Below are positions 23,200-33,318 of a stretch of DNA of 64,000 nucleotides, piece by piece. The translations under genes were made by a program, and so were the position numbers. Under the pieces are notes generated by a model. The model did not search any database and had not been told where the DNA came from. It was given only the letters and a program-made list of their open reading frames with translations. The first letter of the stretch is position 1; each line of letters opens with the position of its first letter. Origin of the DNA: Gonocerus acuteangulatus (taxonomy: Eukaryota > Arthropoda > Insecta > Hemiptera > Coreidae); NCBI GenBank assembly GCA_946811695.1, contig OX328128.1:75594821-75658820 (forward strand), read 5' to 3'.

Positions 23200-24189
23200 C
23201 TGTTCGCTCATTTCTGGTTTCCCTGATGGTCCGATTTTGATGAAATTTGATACAAAAATCTGTCGTCCAATTTGAAAGGTCAAGTTCGTTAGCCAGCAAA
23301 ATCCGCCCACTGGAAGATGGCGTTTGGGGCGAAATTCGCGCAAAAAAATCGTAACGCTTACGTTTTTGAGTTCATAAGCTTGTAAGTACTCTTTTTATAG
23401 GCTTCTTGGGCTAGAATTTTCATTTTCAAGGCGATAGCTTTAACCGTTTTCGAGAAAACTGAAAACATAATTTTTGAATGCCGTTTTTGGTTTGGGTACT
23501 TAGAATCATGGGATTCAGTTGAACCATTTACTGCATGTTCTACTTTCATTAAAACTAATATGTTGAAATTTTGGTTGCGTTTGGAGTTAAGGAAGGGTTA
23601 GAATAAAATATTTTATTAACAGACAAAAAAATTTTGGTAACTTTGTATACTTTCCTTAATATCTCGAAAAAGGTTGAGAATTTGGGAAACGGAAGAATAC
23701 CATTAAAAAGCTTACTAAATGCTCTATAAAAAAGGTTCTAATGAAAGCTTTGATTAGGCGATGTCAATCGGAGAAATAAGTGCTTAAAACTTTAAAGTAA
23801 TTGATTTCGCTTATTCGAACTGTTCTAAGCTGAGCCAAGGAAGGATTAGAATAAAATATTTTATTAACAGACATGAAATGTTTTGGGAACTTCGTATACA
23901 TTCCCTAATATCTCGTAGACGGCTAGGAATATTGGTAACCGGAGGGTTACCATGCGAAAGCTTACTAAATGTTCTACAAAAAAGATTCTGAAACAATTTT
24001 TGATTAGGCTATGTCAATCGGAGAAATAAGTGCTTAAACTTTGAAGTAATTGATTTCGTTTATTCGAACGGTTCTTTTTGTTTGTTTTTATTCCTTGTTA
24101 TTTTTTAATTGCTTAAAGTTGGATAATGTATTTGACAATAAAACAGATTAATTAAAATAAGAAAAACAATTCATTGTTAAAAATATATC

Positions 24190-24305
24190 AGGCTGTACCG
24201 TATGAAATGTCAGTTTTGGATTTGTCGATTTCCTTCAAATGTCTTGAAACTGTCGAGGCTCCTACTCCGAGTTCTTTTGCATATTCCCTAGTGTTTTTAA
24301 TTGCT
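24190..24305 (-). pseudogene. mariner transposase HTH fragment inside HP copy B
   Basis: The minus strand encodes AKELGVGASTVSRHLKEI, followed by DKSKT and a stop. This is the second helix-turn-helix of mariner-type transposases (family pattern: ELGVS.TTVSRHLK.IGK). Only about 35 residues remain and no mariner TIR is visible. The same fragment is in copy F at 52955-53073. Confidence 0.6.
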
Positions 24306-25426
24306 TATAGTAGTCAAATGTATTTGCCAATAAAACAGGATACGTATAATTAGAATCAATATTTTGTTTGTTAGAATTCGAAGATGCCGTATGAATATCT
24401 AGATTACAGTACTGGTGTTGATTTCGTTCTTTAGAATTATTCTTGGTATTTCCTATTTTCATCTGTTACCCATAGTTTTTTATTGTTAGTAGGTTGTTTC
24501 TTATTGATTACAGAATATAAATCTATTTGGCTATAAAATAGGATACGTAAAATTAGTAACAATATTTCGGAGATTTCTGAGCGAAATACTTTTAAGATTT
24601 TCTACCACCACGAACGGCTTTTTTCCTCTATTTTTATCCACTAGATAGGCTTTATTTTGCATATTATTGTATATAAGTTTTATTCAGCAGGCGATTCTGA
24701 TGAAATGTCGTGTTTTTGCTGTGGATTTTAAATACGATGTGTCTAAGATTTGATAACATTAGCGAGTCTACATAGTTAAGAACCGACGACGGAGGATTAC
24801 TTCTTGCTATGATTTAGTCTACATAAGTATATTAAGTCCTAAATCCAAAAAATAAACTTCACAACGGTTAGATACTATGAGCGAATATGGCGGTTCAATG
24901 CCCGTAGAAACAAGGGGGCCGCAGGAAATTTACCTGCTAAGAGTTAATCCTCAAGAGCTGTAAATATACCCCAGGTATCTGCCGACACAAATACAAAGCC
25001 TAGACGGAGAGCACCCCAAAAACTCAGATCCAAACATAAGGTTATATACTAAATATTCATAAAGACTACTTAGTTGTAAACCGATTCATCAATTAGCAAT
25101 CAATAGTTTTCAACAAAGGTTATATACTAAATATTGATAAAAAGTATTTAATTAGAAAAAAAACAATATTCCACAAGACTTGTTTTTGGTCCATTTGTGT
25201 CTACTCCATAGACTTAATTAGGTATATTATTCTATTGTAGTTGGGCAACTAAACTTTGTTTTATTTTGTTAAATAAAGTTTTTTTTCTTGACTTGTTATT
25301 CATCAAGACTTTTATTTGTCCTTGTGTATTTACTTGATAGGTTTTATTCGGCATATTATTCTATATAGGCTATATTAGGCAGGGTATTCTACTCAATCTT
25401 GTGTACTTCTTCTTGTTCCTTCTGAA

Positions 25427-25669
25427 CATGGGCGTTTATAAAAACAATTTCGGGGGGGGGCTGAGACCATTTCCAGGGTATGGAATACTAAATATTTAGA
25501 GCTTGGAATAGTTTTAGGCAACTAAAACGCTATTACACGTAAAATATAATATGTTTTATGAACTAAGTGATCTTATTTAATTTATTTTTAAGTGTTTTAC
25601 GAGAAGTTTTTATCATCAATTCAAAATTTCGGGAGGGGCTGCAGCCCCCCCCCCTCATATACGCCCATG
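25427..25669. mobile_element. CATG MITE, copy 3
   Basis: CATGGGCGTTTATAAAAAC ... TCATATACGCCCATG, with the G run and the GCTGCAGCCCC palindrome. It sits at the same place in copy B as copy 4 does in F. Confidence 0.85.
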
Positions 25670-26019
25670 CTTCTGTATCCTCTAGAAAGGCTTTATTAGG
25701 CATATTTTGTATTGATTTATAGAGCTTTGCTTTAGAATGAGAGCCAGATTCTGTAATTTCCGCTTCTGTGTAAAAGTGAGCTACTGTCGGTGTCCCTGAC
25801 GCCTTAATATCATTTTTATTCGAGATGTTCGAGAGGATTTTGACAATTTTCACGAGATATATATAAAAAAAAAAATAAGTTTATTTCTTTTCTAAGCTTA
25901 TCAAATGGCACTAGGGACATGAACGGAACCGCGCTAAGACGCTGCAGTTCCTGCGAGTCGGACTTTTTGTTACTCTTGTTGCTTGATAGCGTGATATAGT
26001 TTTAATTGCATGTTGTTCA

Positions 26020-26818
26020 ACAGAACAAAACAAACACTTTTAAAGTTTTAAGCAGTTATTTCTCCGATTGACATTGCCCCGTCGAATATTGTTTCAGAAC
26101 CTTTTTGTAGAGAATTTAGTAAGCATTCGAATGGTCACTTGCCACTTACCACAATTTCCTAACCGTTTTCGAGATATTTACGAAAATATACAAAGATCCA
26201 AAAACGTTTCATGTCTACTAATAATTTTTTTTTAATACTTCCTGAACTACAAATATGAATGAATGAATGAATGAAAAGTTTTATTCTTATTCCGGGACAG
26301 AAGTCCCATAGGAATAATTTTGAAATTACAAAATAATTTTGAATTTTACGTATAAACTTAAAAACTTATAAATGCTATCAGTATCAGTATATAGTGTACA
26401 GCTTCAATATAGACTAGGGGTTGGAGAATATAACCACAATTTAAACAAATCAGTTTAGATGAATTTCAAAAATGAGGAAAATATTTCCATTGAATCCCAG
26501 GATTCTAATTACCCACAAAACAAATTAGTTACAAAAACATTTGTTCCACTTTTCTCAAAAATAATTACAGATATCGCCCTTAAAAATGGTTTCATTCGTT
26601 TTTCTATGTTAAGAAACCTATAAAGCAAGTACCTGCAAGCATATGAACTCAACAACTTTACGATTTTTTCGTGCACGAATTTCGCTCCTTACACCATGTT
26701 CCGGTGGGCGGATTCTGCTTGTTAACGAACTTGACCTTTCAAATTAGACGAAAGATGTTTGTGCCACAATTCATCAAAATCGGACCATTTTTGGGCCAGC
26801 TAGAGAGCGAACAGACAA

Positions 26819-26862
<44 letters not shown>

Positions 26863-26991
26863 TTGAACTACCCTTATTTTTGCGATCTATGAGATCTGAA
26901 ACGTTTTCTAGTCGGCACTTCCGGATTGTTTCATGAGGTCAACCTCATAAGCGGGTTTCCTCCCTATGGACGGAGGGAGGAGCCGCGCTAA
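26020..26991 (+). mobile_element. HP-family element, copy C (partial)
   Basis: The interior begins at about 26035 (TTTTAAGCAGTTATTTCTCCG). It is interrupted at about 26250-26450 by AT-rich text with (GAAT)n. It ends with (TA)n at 26824-26860, GGCACTTCCGGATTG, an imperfect hairpin (TTTCCTCCCTATGGACGGAGGGAGG) and CCGCGCTAA. No 5' terminal block. Confidence 0.6.
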
Positions 26992-26999
26992 AAAATCGT

Positions 27000-27735
27000 T
27001 TATTCCAGTTTACTACATAATAATTCCAGGCAACAAGATAACAACTTCAAGTTACAAGTTGGAGCAATTCAATGCTACAAGGTAACTCCAGTCTAAAAGA
27101 TAGCAATTCCAGGTTAAATTATAATAATTGCTCGTTACAAGATGTTTAATTAAATCTAAAGCTGCTCCTTGTCTAAATTCTAGTACCTATAGTGCGCGGC
27201 AGCTCGCATCGAGCATGCCTCGCTGCATCTCCCTCAGATTGAGACATACGCTGTTATATGTTAACTAACCTCGAAAGTTCAATACGAGCGGACGAACCAC
27301 CAACAGCGACGCATGGATCGAAACTTATTTAGTAGCATAGCAACGAAACGTGCAAATCGCATCCGCTACTTATACCGTGATGGCAAAAATAATTAAAAAA
27401 TGAAAATAAATAAATAAACGATGTAAGCCCCTTTTTGGCCAAAAAATATATCAAAATCGTTTAAAATATGAAAATAGTCTGCTGCAAGCTGGATTTTTAC
27501 CATTTAATTTAATTTTATAGAGCCCGCATTAAGAGAAACGATATCGTTCATACCATTTAACAATTGTCTATACTTTTTCGTTTTCCAGGACGTGAAAACT
27601 TGCGGCTATACAATACGAGGCAACAAATACTCGTCTCTACACAACGAGCAGCTCGGAATGAGGAGCCTTTGAGCACGACCGTTTTACCGACGAGCACATG
27701 GATCGGGTCGAACAGTGCGACGCCCCTCACTTTTA
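27000..27735. other. unassigned GC-richer segment
   Basis: No recognised gene. 27185-27370 and 27560-27735 are GC-richer than any neighbour. 27564-27760 is open on both strands, and a TTTTTCGTTTTCCAG acceptor-like string lies at 27575-27590. It lies between the end of copy C and an inverted HP-family 5' block. Confidence 0.3.
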
Positions 27736-28184
27736 TTCGAGATGTTCGAGAGGATTTTGACAATTGTCACGAGATATATATAAAAAAAAAGTTTATTTCT
27801 TTTCTAAGCTTATCAAATGGCACTAGGGACATGAACGGAACCGCGCTAAGATGCTGCAGTTCCTGCGAGTCGGACTTTTTTATATATATATTTCGTGAAA
27901 ATTGCCACCACCCACTGGAGCATCTCGAATAAAAGCGACATTAAGACGCCAAGGTACAGGAAACGGACAGTTTCCAACTTACACAGAAGCGGAAATTACT
28001 CAATCCGGCTCTCCCTCATTCTAAGCGAAGGCTCTATAAGTCAATACAAACACGCTTCTCATTTAATTATCATGTTTTATTGATATATATCAACAAACAA
28101 TGGAAAACTAAGGTAAACAAAGAATAAAAAACAACTAATTAAAAACTGAAGTAAACAAGACGTAAAAAAATGAATATAAACAAT
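27736..28184. mobile_element. head-to-head HP-family 5' segments
   Basis: 27736-27875 is a minus-strand 5' region ending GTCCGACTCGCAGGAACTGC. Directly after it, 27890-28060 carries the adjoining internal sequence on the + strand (CATCTCGAATAAAAGCGACA, ACACAGAAGCGGAAATTAC). The pogo-like element interrupts it at 28185, and the same text may continue after 34974 (35070-35110). Confidence 0.55.
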
Positions 28185-28186
28185 TA

Positions 28187-28213
28187 GGGTAAACCAGACA
28201 GTTATTGACACCC
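28187..28213 (+). repeat. left terminal inverted repeat of the pogo-like element
   Basis: Starts GGGTAAACCAGACAG and ends TTGACACCC. It matches the inverse of 34946-34972 with one A/G difference. Confidence 0.9.
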
Positions 28214-28964
28214 AGTACAGTTATTCACACCCCAAACTTTAACTTAAAGAAATAAGTGAGCTAGTCCTAATTTCATTTTAAGAAATACAGGAAACTAATG
28301 TTTGAAGGTTCCTCTAAGACATCTATGACATAAATGTTTAGGAAACTAACCACAGGGAAGCCTTTAAAATTAATACCTCCAAGACTTCAGTTGAGAGCCA
28401 GTAAATGGCTAAAAGGTTATGATTTCCTGAAGGATTTTCAATTCAATTTTTTTGTTCCTACTCTCTTCCTACATTTATTGCAATGAAGTTAAATATGTAC
28501 TTTATCTTGTTTGTTAATGTATAATTGAAGTGTCTTGAGTGGTTTTAAATTAAAATAATCAATTTAAATATTATTATAAAGGAGTGACAATAACTGGTCA
28601 TTTTTTTTCCAAAGTATTTTGTTATTGACACACCATGTCAATAACTAAATTATGATTTTTGTTTTAAATATTGATGGTTTTGTTTTAATTTTAATAATTT
28701 AATCTTCCTGGTTTCGACAATGTTTTTTTAAATTTAATTCGAGTGTAACTAGTTATTGCCATAGGGTGTCAATTACTAGTTTTTAGGTCCAATGACTAGT
28801 TATTGACACTGTCAGTTCCTAATAATAAAGTTTCTATTGTGTCTATAACAGGTGTTAGTATTTCTATGAAACCCAGTTATAGCCAGATCCTCCATTAAAT
28901 CGGCATCCAAATGATTTATTCAAATCTGCACTTCAGATTAAGCAACAAATTTGTAAAATCAATG

Positions 28965-29048
28965 TTTGGACCACGGTAAATTCTTTCGGATAAAGACAAA
29001 CTAACTCTAGTTGCTTGGATAGAAAAATTTCCGAAAAAGGGATTCTGG
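28965..29048 (+). pseudogene. pogo-like transposase, N-terminal HTH part (interrupted)
   Basis: Encodes ILSDKDKLTLVAWIEKFPKK followed by GF, the CENP-B/pogo-type HTH region that precedes 'GFP..KxDIL..V'. An in-frame TAA lies just upstream (GPR-stop-ILSD), so the gene was already decayed or the start is elsewhere. The gypsy element enters at 29049. The reading frame resumes at 33319. Confidence 0.6.
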
Positions 29049-29179
29049 TGTAGCGGTTATCAGATAACCTCCAAAAAAAAAACACATGTTTTAAAAATAA
29101 ATAAAACAGTATTAAGTGTTCTCTCGCAATTGAAAACTGCAAATCATTCTTGTAAGTTGTAAATCCTATACACTTAACA
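29049..29179 (+). repeat. 5' LTR of CsRn1-type element
   Basis: 131 bp, TG...CA. It matches the 3' LTR (33185-33318) in all but the C/A homopolymer after GTTATCAGATAACC. It contains AATAAA (within AAAAATAAATAAAACAG), a possible polyadenylation signal. Confidence 0.95.
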
Positions 29180-29180
29180 T

Positions 29181-29190
29181 TGGTGACCCC
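29181..29190 (+). promoter_or_regulatory. primer-binding site (tRNA-Trp)
   Basis: TGGTGACCCC one base after the LTR. It is complementary to the 3' acceptor end of insect tRNA-Trp (from memory). CsRn1-clade elements are known to use tRNA-Trp. The match ends after ten bases. Confidence 0.75.
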
Positions 29191-29233
29191 TGATATTGAA
29201 CAATACTTCTGATTTCACTTCTCGCCGTTCGTC

Positions 29234-30085
29234 ATGTCCAAAAAAAACTCATCTACGTCCGATACAGATCTCCATGAAACCCAGCCTGAGGTTAGTTTCT
29301 ACCAAGGGCCGAGTTCAAGACTACCGACATTCTGGAAACAGAACCCGACTTTATGGTTCGCGACGATCGAGGCTGTATTTGCGACATCGAGTCTAAAAAA
29401 ATTCCAGCTCGTCATACCGAATCTCGATCTGGATGTTCTCAGCCAAGTCTCAGATATCGTCCTCCAACCGACTGAGCAACCATACGAGGACCTTAAAGCT
29501 AGGCTCATCAACACGTTCGGAGAATCCGAAACACGTAGAATTAGCAAGCTGTTAGAAGAAATGCCACTCGGAGACCAGACTCCTTCACAGCTCCTCAGAA
29601 AAATACAACAATTAGCTGGCTCCGATGTATCAAACGGATTTATTAGCACCCTGTGGATGAAGAATTTACCCCCACGAATTCGTCCCATCCTCATTTCCAC
29701 AGGCCACACTGACATCCAAAAACTGGCAGAAGTAGCCGACAAGATCTTGGAGGTATCCCCGTCAGCTGAAACGTACGCTATTCGAGACATGTCAGAACCT
29801 CGCCCAAACAAGTCTTCCGCAACTACCACATCAGTCACGAACAGATGCGAGCACCCATCCGAAGATTTCGGAGCTCTACGCCGCGACGTAGACGAGATCC
29901 TACGCTTTCTGAAGATGAAGAACCGCGAAAGAAGCTCCAGCAGCAGCCGGAATCAAGACAATCTCCCTCGATCCCAGTCGCGCGATACCTGCTATTACCA
30001 CCAGAGATTCCGCGAGAAAGCCCGACGCTGCACACAACCTTGCAACTGGAAATCCGAAGAGCCAGCTTTAAACTCGGAAATGTGA
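29234..30085 (+). CDS. gag: Gag of Ty3/gypsy (CsRn1-type) retrotransposon
   Basis: A 283-residue frame starting 54 bases after the primer-binding site. The first 190 residues hold a capsid-like helical region (LPTFWKQNPTLWFATIEAVF, then KLLEEMPLGDQTPSQLLRKI). A Ser/Arg-rich stretch follows. The C-terminus carries CYYH...C...C, i.e. C-x2-H-x9-C-x3-C. This is the unusual CHCC zinc knuckle of the CsRn1/Kabuki group, in place of the usual CCHC. The product would form the particle and bind RNA. It overlaps pol by 241 bp in the -1 frame, so Pol is likely made by -1 frameshifting. No internal stop. Confidence 0.9.
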   Translation: MSKKNSSTSDTDLHETQPEVSFYQGPSSRLPTFWKQNPTLWFATIEAVFATSSLKKFQLVIPNLDLDVLSQVSDIVLQPTEQPYEDLKARLINTFGESETRRISKLLEEMPLGDQTPSQLLRKIQQLAGSDVSNGFISTLWMKNLPPRIRPILISTGHTDIQKLAEVADKILEVSPSAETYAIRDMSEPRPNKSSATTTSVTNRCEHPSEDFGALRRDVDEILRFLKMKNRERSSSSSRNQDNLPRSQSRDTCYYHQRFREKARRCTQPCNWKSEEPALNSEM

Positions 30086-33000
30086 AAGTTGCGGCGGAAA
30101 CTTTCACAACCCAGCAGCACCACCGCCTATTTCTGACGGACAGAACCACTGGTCAGCCCTTCCTCATTGACACAGGAGCATGCATATCTCTTCTCCCTGT
30201 GCCCAAAGGACAGCGTAAGACTCCATCTGATTTCACCTTAATAGCAGCCAACAACTCCCCGATTCCAACCTTCGGTGAAATCACTCGATATGTCGACTTA
30301 GGACTCAGAAAACCTCTCAAGTGGACCTTTGTCTTAGCCGACGTCGCCAAGGCTATATTAGGTGCTGATTTTCTCTACTGGCATCAGCTTACTGTGGACT
30401 TAAGAAACAGGAGACTGATCGACCAGCACTCAGGACGTAGCATTGTAGGTACCATATCCTCAGCAGAAATACCAACCTTCTCCATCTTTCCAGCCGATAA
30501 TCGATTTGCCCGCATCCTAGGTGAATTCCCTACCGTCACTCAGGTCACTCCCATCCGTGGACCATCCAATTCAACAGTGGAGCATCATATAGAGACCAAA
30601 GGACGACCTGTCACGGCTAAATGCCGCCGTTTGCCTCCAGGAATTTACCAGGAAGTCAAGAAGGAGATCCAGGAGCTCATCGACAGCGGAATATGCCAAC
30701 CTTCCAAAAGTCCATGGTCCAGTCCACTCCACGTAGTGAAGAAAAAAGATGGTACTCTCCGATTGTGTGGAGACTATCGAGCCCTGAACGCCATCACTAT
30801 TCCCGATCGATATGGAATACCCAATCTTCGAGACTTCACAATGGAGATACATGGCAAGAAGATCTTCTCCAAAATAGATCTCCGCAAGGCTTACTATCAT
30901 ATACCGATAGCAGTAGAAGATCGAGAGAAAACTGCCATTATTACCCCATTTGGCCTTATTGAATACAACAGGATGAGTTTTGGACTGAAGAACGCAGGTC
31001 AAAGCTTCCAGCGTTTCGTCGACAACCAATTCCGAGACCTACCCTTTCTCTTCAAGTTTCTTGACGACTTCTTGATCGCTTCGGACAACGAGGAACAACA
31101 TGAAGCTCACATCAGAGAAGTACTTCGTCGTCTCGACATGAACGGCATCGCTGTGAACCCATCGAAATGCGTCTTCGGTGTCCCAGAGCTCGATTTCCTT
31201 GGATTCCATCTAACACCATCTGGCGTCACACCTCTGGAAGACAAAGTTAAGGCTGTCCTAGAATTCCCACTTCCCAAGGACGTTCGAGAACTTCGGCGCT
31301 TTATGGGCATGGTGAATTTCTACCGACCTTGTCTTCGCCACGCAGCATCAATCCAACAACCTCTCAACGGACTTCTCCATCAGGTCAAGAAAAATGACAA
31401 AACTCCAATCAATTGGAACGAAGAAACGCTCAAGGCGTTCGAAGACACCAAGAAGAACCTTGCTGAAGCAACTGAGCTCGTCCATCCGAACCCAGACGCA
31501 GAGATCTCACTCGCATGCGACGCATCTGACGTCGGTCTAGGCGCTGTCTTACAACAAAAACAGGATAACAAATGGCATCCTCTAAGCTTTTTCTCGTTAG
31601 CACTCAATAAAGCGCAGAAGAATTACTCTGTCTACGACAGGGAGCTTCTGGCTATATACAAGGCCATCAAACATCTTCAACCTCAACTGGAAGGCCGAGT
31701 TTTCTCAATCATCACAGATCATCGCCCATTAGCTCATGCTTTCACTCAAAAGCCTGAATCCACTTCACCTCTCCGCATCCGTTGGCTAACTTACATTAGC
31801 CAATTCACCACTACGATCATCTATAGTCCAGGCAGGGAAAACATTGTTGCCGATTCCCTATCAAGGATTGCTGAAATCCAAACTCCAGACGATTTTGTCG
31901 CCCTTTCTTTAGCCCAACAAGAAGACCATGAGATCAGCCGACTCCAGGAACAAACTAACCTAACCTTTAGAGCCATCGAAATTCCTGGCACCGACAAGAC
32001 CCTTCTCTGTGAGATGTCAACAGGCAAGGCAAGGCCATATCTCCCGAAGAACTTCAGGCACAGTGCTTTCGTCAAGGTGCACACCTTAAGTCATCCTGGC
32101 GTCCGGACAACACGGAAAATGGTAGCAGAGCGATATTTCTGGCCAAACATGAATAAGGAAGTAGCTGATTGGGCTAAGTGCTGTATCGCTTGCCAGAAGA
32201 GTAAGATACACCGGCATACCCATGCACCTCCTGGAACATTCCCAGCTGCCACTCGCTTTCAGCATGTCCACTTAGATTTAATTGGCCCACTACCACCCTC
32301 CGACGGCCACCGTTACTGTCTCACGATGATAGACCATCAAACCAGATGGACAGAAGCAATACCATTACGTGACATCACAGCCGAAACCGTCTCAAGCGCA
32401 TTCTACACTGGTTGGATCTGCCGATTCGGCGTTCCCTCAAGAATAACCACCGACCAAGGCCGGCAATATGAATCCCAGCTTTTTCATCAGCTGACTTCGC
32501 TTCTGGGAATCGAGAAAGGTCGCACAACTGCTTATCATCCCCAAGCTAACGGATGCATAGAACGATGGCACCGGACACTCAAAGCCGCCATTACAGCACA
32601 CCTTGACAGCAACAACTGGACCCGCATATTGCCAACCGTACTCCTCGGACTCAGAGCCAGCCTGCGAGATGATACTTCATCGAGCATAGCTGAAGCAGTC
32701 TACGGTTGTCCCATAAGATTGCCAGGCGAATTCTTGGAGCAACACACGACCGCGGAAGATCCACACGTACTCCTGCAGGAGCTGAAGGAACATCTTCGCA
32801 CCCTTCGACCAGCCGAGTATAAGGAGAGCACTAAGAAGACCTATGTACACCAGGAGTTGCAGAACTGCACGCATGTGTTCATCAGGGAAGACTGTGCCCG
32901 ACGTCCGCTGACACCACCATACTCCGGACCACACAGAGTTCTCCAACGACACGACAAGTACTTCGAAGTGCAACTCCCAGGCCGCCAAGCCACCATATCG

Positions 33001-33189
33001 ACAGACCGGCTTAAGCCTGCGTTTCTTCCATCCGAACAGACTCAGGACACACCACCAGTTCTCCCAAAAACGCAGTCTCAACCGCCACCGCCAACTCAAG
33101 AGCCCTACAGGACCCGTTCCGGGAGAACCGTGAAACGAGTTTCACAGTCAGCTTCTCTGACTCCGTCATCTGGGAGGGGAATCCTGTAG
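29845..33189 (+). CDS. pol: Pol polyprotein of Ty3/gypsy (CsRn1-type) retrotransposon
   Basis: An open frame of 1,114 codons, -1 relative to gag; the true product begins at the frameshift. Domain order is protease (DTGA, about residue 109, ILGADFL about 168), reverse transcriptase (WSSPLHVVKKKDG, then FLDD at about 404-407), RNase H (CDASDVGLGAVL at about 557, DRELLAI, TDHRPL) and integrase. The integrase has an HHCC finger (HTLSHPG ... CCIACQ, 746-790), then D in LDLIGP (about 810), D in TTDQG (about 868) and E in CIERWH (about 905). All catalytic residues seen are present and there are no internal stops. Protease-RT-RNase H-integrase is gypsy order, and no envelope gene follows. The stop codon TAG lies inside the 3' LTR. 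Confidence 0.95.
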   Translation: MRAPIRRFRSSTPRRRRDPTLSEDEEPRKKLQQQPESRQSPSIPVARYLLLPPEIPRESPTLHTTLQLEIRRASFKLGNVKVAAETFTTQQHHRLFLTDRTTGQPFLIDTGACISLLPVPKGQRKTPSDFTLIAANNSPIPTFGEITRYVDLGLRKPLKWTFVLADVAKAILGADFLYWHQLTVDLRNRRLIDQHSGRSIVGTISSAEIPTFSIFPADNRFARILGEFPTVTQVTPIRGPSNSTVEHHIETKGRPVTAKCRRLPPGIYQEVKKEIQELIDSGICQPSKSPWSSPLHVVKKKDGTLRLCGDYRALNAITIPDRYGIPNLRDFTMEIHGKKIFSKIDLRKAYYHIPIAVEDREKTAIITPFGLIEYNRMSFGLKNAGQSFQRFVDNQFRDLPFLFKFLDDFLIASDNEEQHEAHIREVLRRLDMNGIAVNPSKCVFGVPELDFLGFHLTPSGVTPLEDKVKAVLEFPLPKDVRELRRFMGMVNFYRPCLRHAASIQQPLNGLLHQVKKNDKTPINWNEETLKAFEDTKKNLAEATELVHPNPDAEISLACDASDVGLGAVLQQKQDNKWHPLSFFSLALNKAQKNYSVYDRELLAIYKAIKHLQPQLEGRVFSIITDHRPLAHAFTQKPESTSPLRIRWLTYISQFTTTIIYSPGRENIVADSLSRIAEIQTPDDFVALSLAQQEDHEISRLQEQTNLTFRAIEIPGTDKTLLCEMSTGKARPYLPKNFRHSAFVKVHTLSHPGVRTTRKMVAERYFWPNMNKEVADWAKCCIACQKSKIHRHTHAPPGTFPAATRFQHVHLDLIGPLPPSDGHRYCLTMIDHQTRWTEAIPLRDITAETVSSAFYTGWICRFGVPSRITTDQGRQYESQLFHQLTSLLGIEKGRTTAYHPQANGCIERWHRTLKAAITAHLDSNNWTRILPTVLLGLRASLRDDTSSSIAEAVYGCPIRLPGEFLEQHTTAEDPHVLLQELKEHLRTLRPAEYKESTKKTYVHQELQNCTHVFIREDCARRPLTPPYSGPHRVLQRHDKYFEVQLPGRQATISTDRLKPAFLPSEQTQDTPPVLPKTQSQPPPPTQEPYRTRSGRTVKRVSQSASLTPSSGRGIL
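33172..33182 (+). promoter_or_regulatory. polypurine tract
   Basis: GGGAGGGGAA two bases before the 3' LTR: the plus-strand priming site. Confidence 0.8.
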
Positions 33190-33318
33190 CGGTTATCAGA
33201 TAACCCCCCCCCCCAAAAAAACACATGTTTTAAAAATAAATAAAACAGTATTAAGTGTTCTCTCGCAATTGAAAACTGCAAATCATTCTTGTAAGTTGTA
33301 AATCCTATACACTTAACA
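33185..33318 (+). repeat. 3' LTR of CsRn1-type element
   Basis: 134 bp, TG...CA. The last 98 bases are identical to the 5' LTR; only the C/A run differs. The 4-bp flanks are CTGG (29045-29048) and CTTG (33319-33322), a target duplication with one change. Confidence 0.95.

Larger units (their letters stand above)
23029..25963 (-). mobile_element. HP-family element, copy B (long form)
   Basis: The 3' end (23029) has the perfect 11-bp hairpin stem (23034-23044 with 23052-23062), GGAAGTGCCGAC, and (TA)n at 23166-23198. The 5' end at 25963 reads GTCCGACTCGCAGGAACTGC then TTAGCGCGGTTCC. The interior matches copy F (51302-54402) almost throughout, in inverse orientation, but lacks about 120 bp near 23820. 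It contains a CATG MITE (25427-25669) and a mariner helix-turn-helix remnant (24190-24305). No intact gene. Confidence 0.7.

Noticed and set aside
29234..29396. Alternative frames on both strands over gag and pol
   Set aside because: Shadows of the long coding frames; none has a domain.
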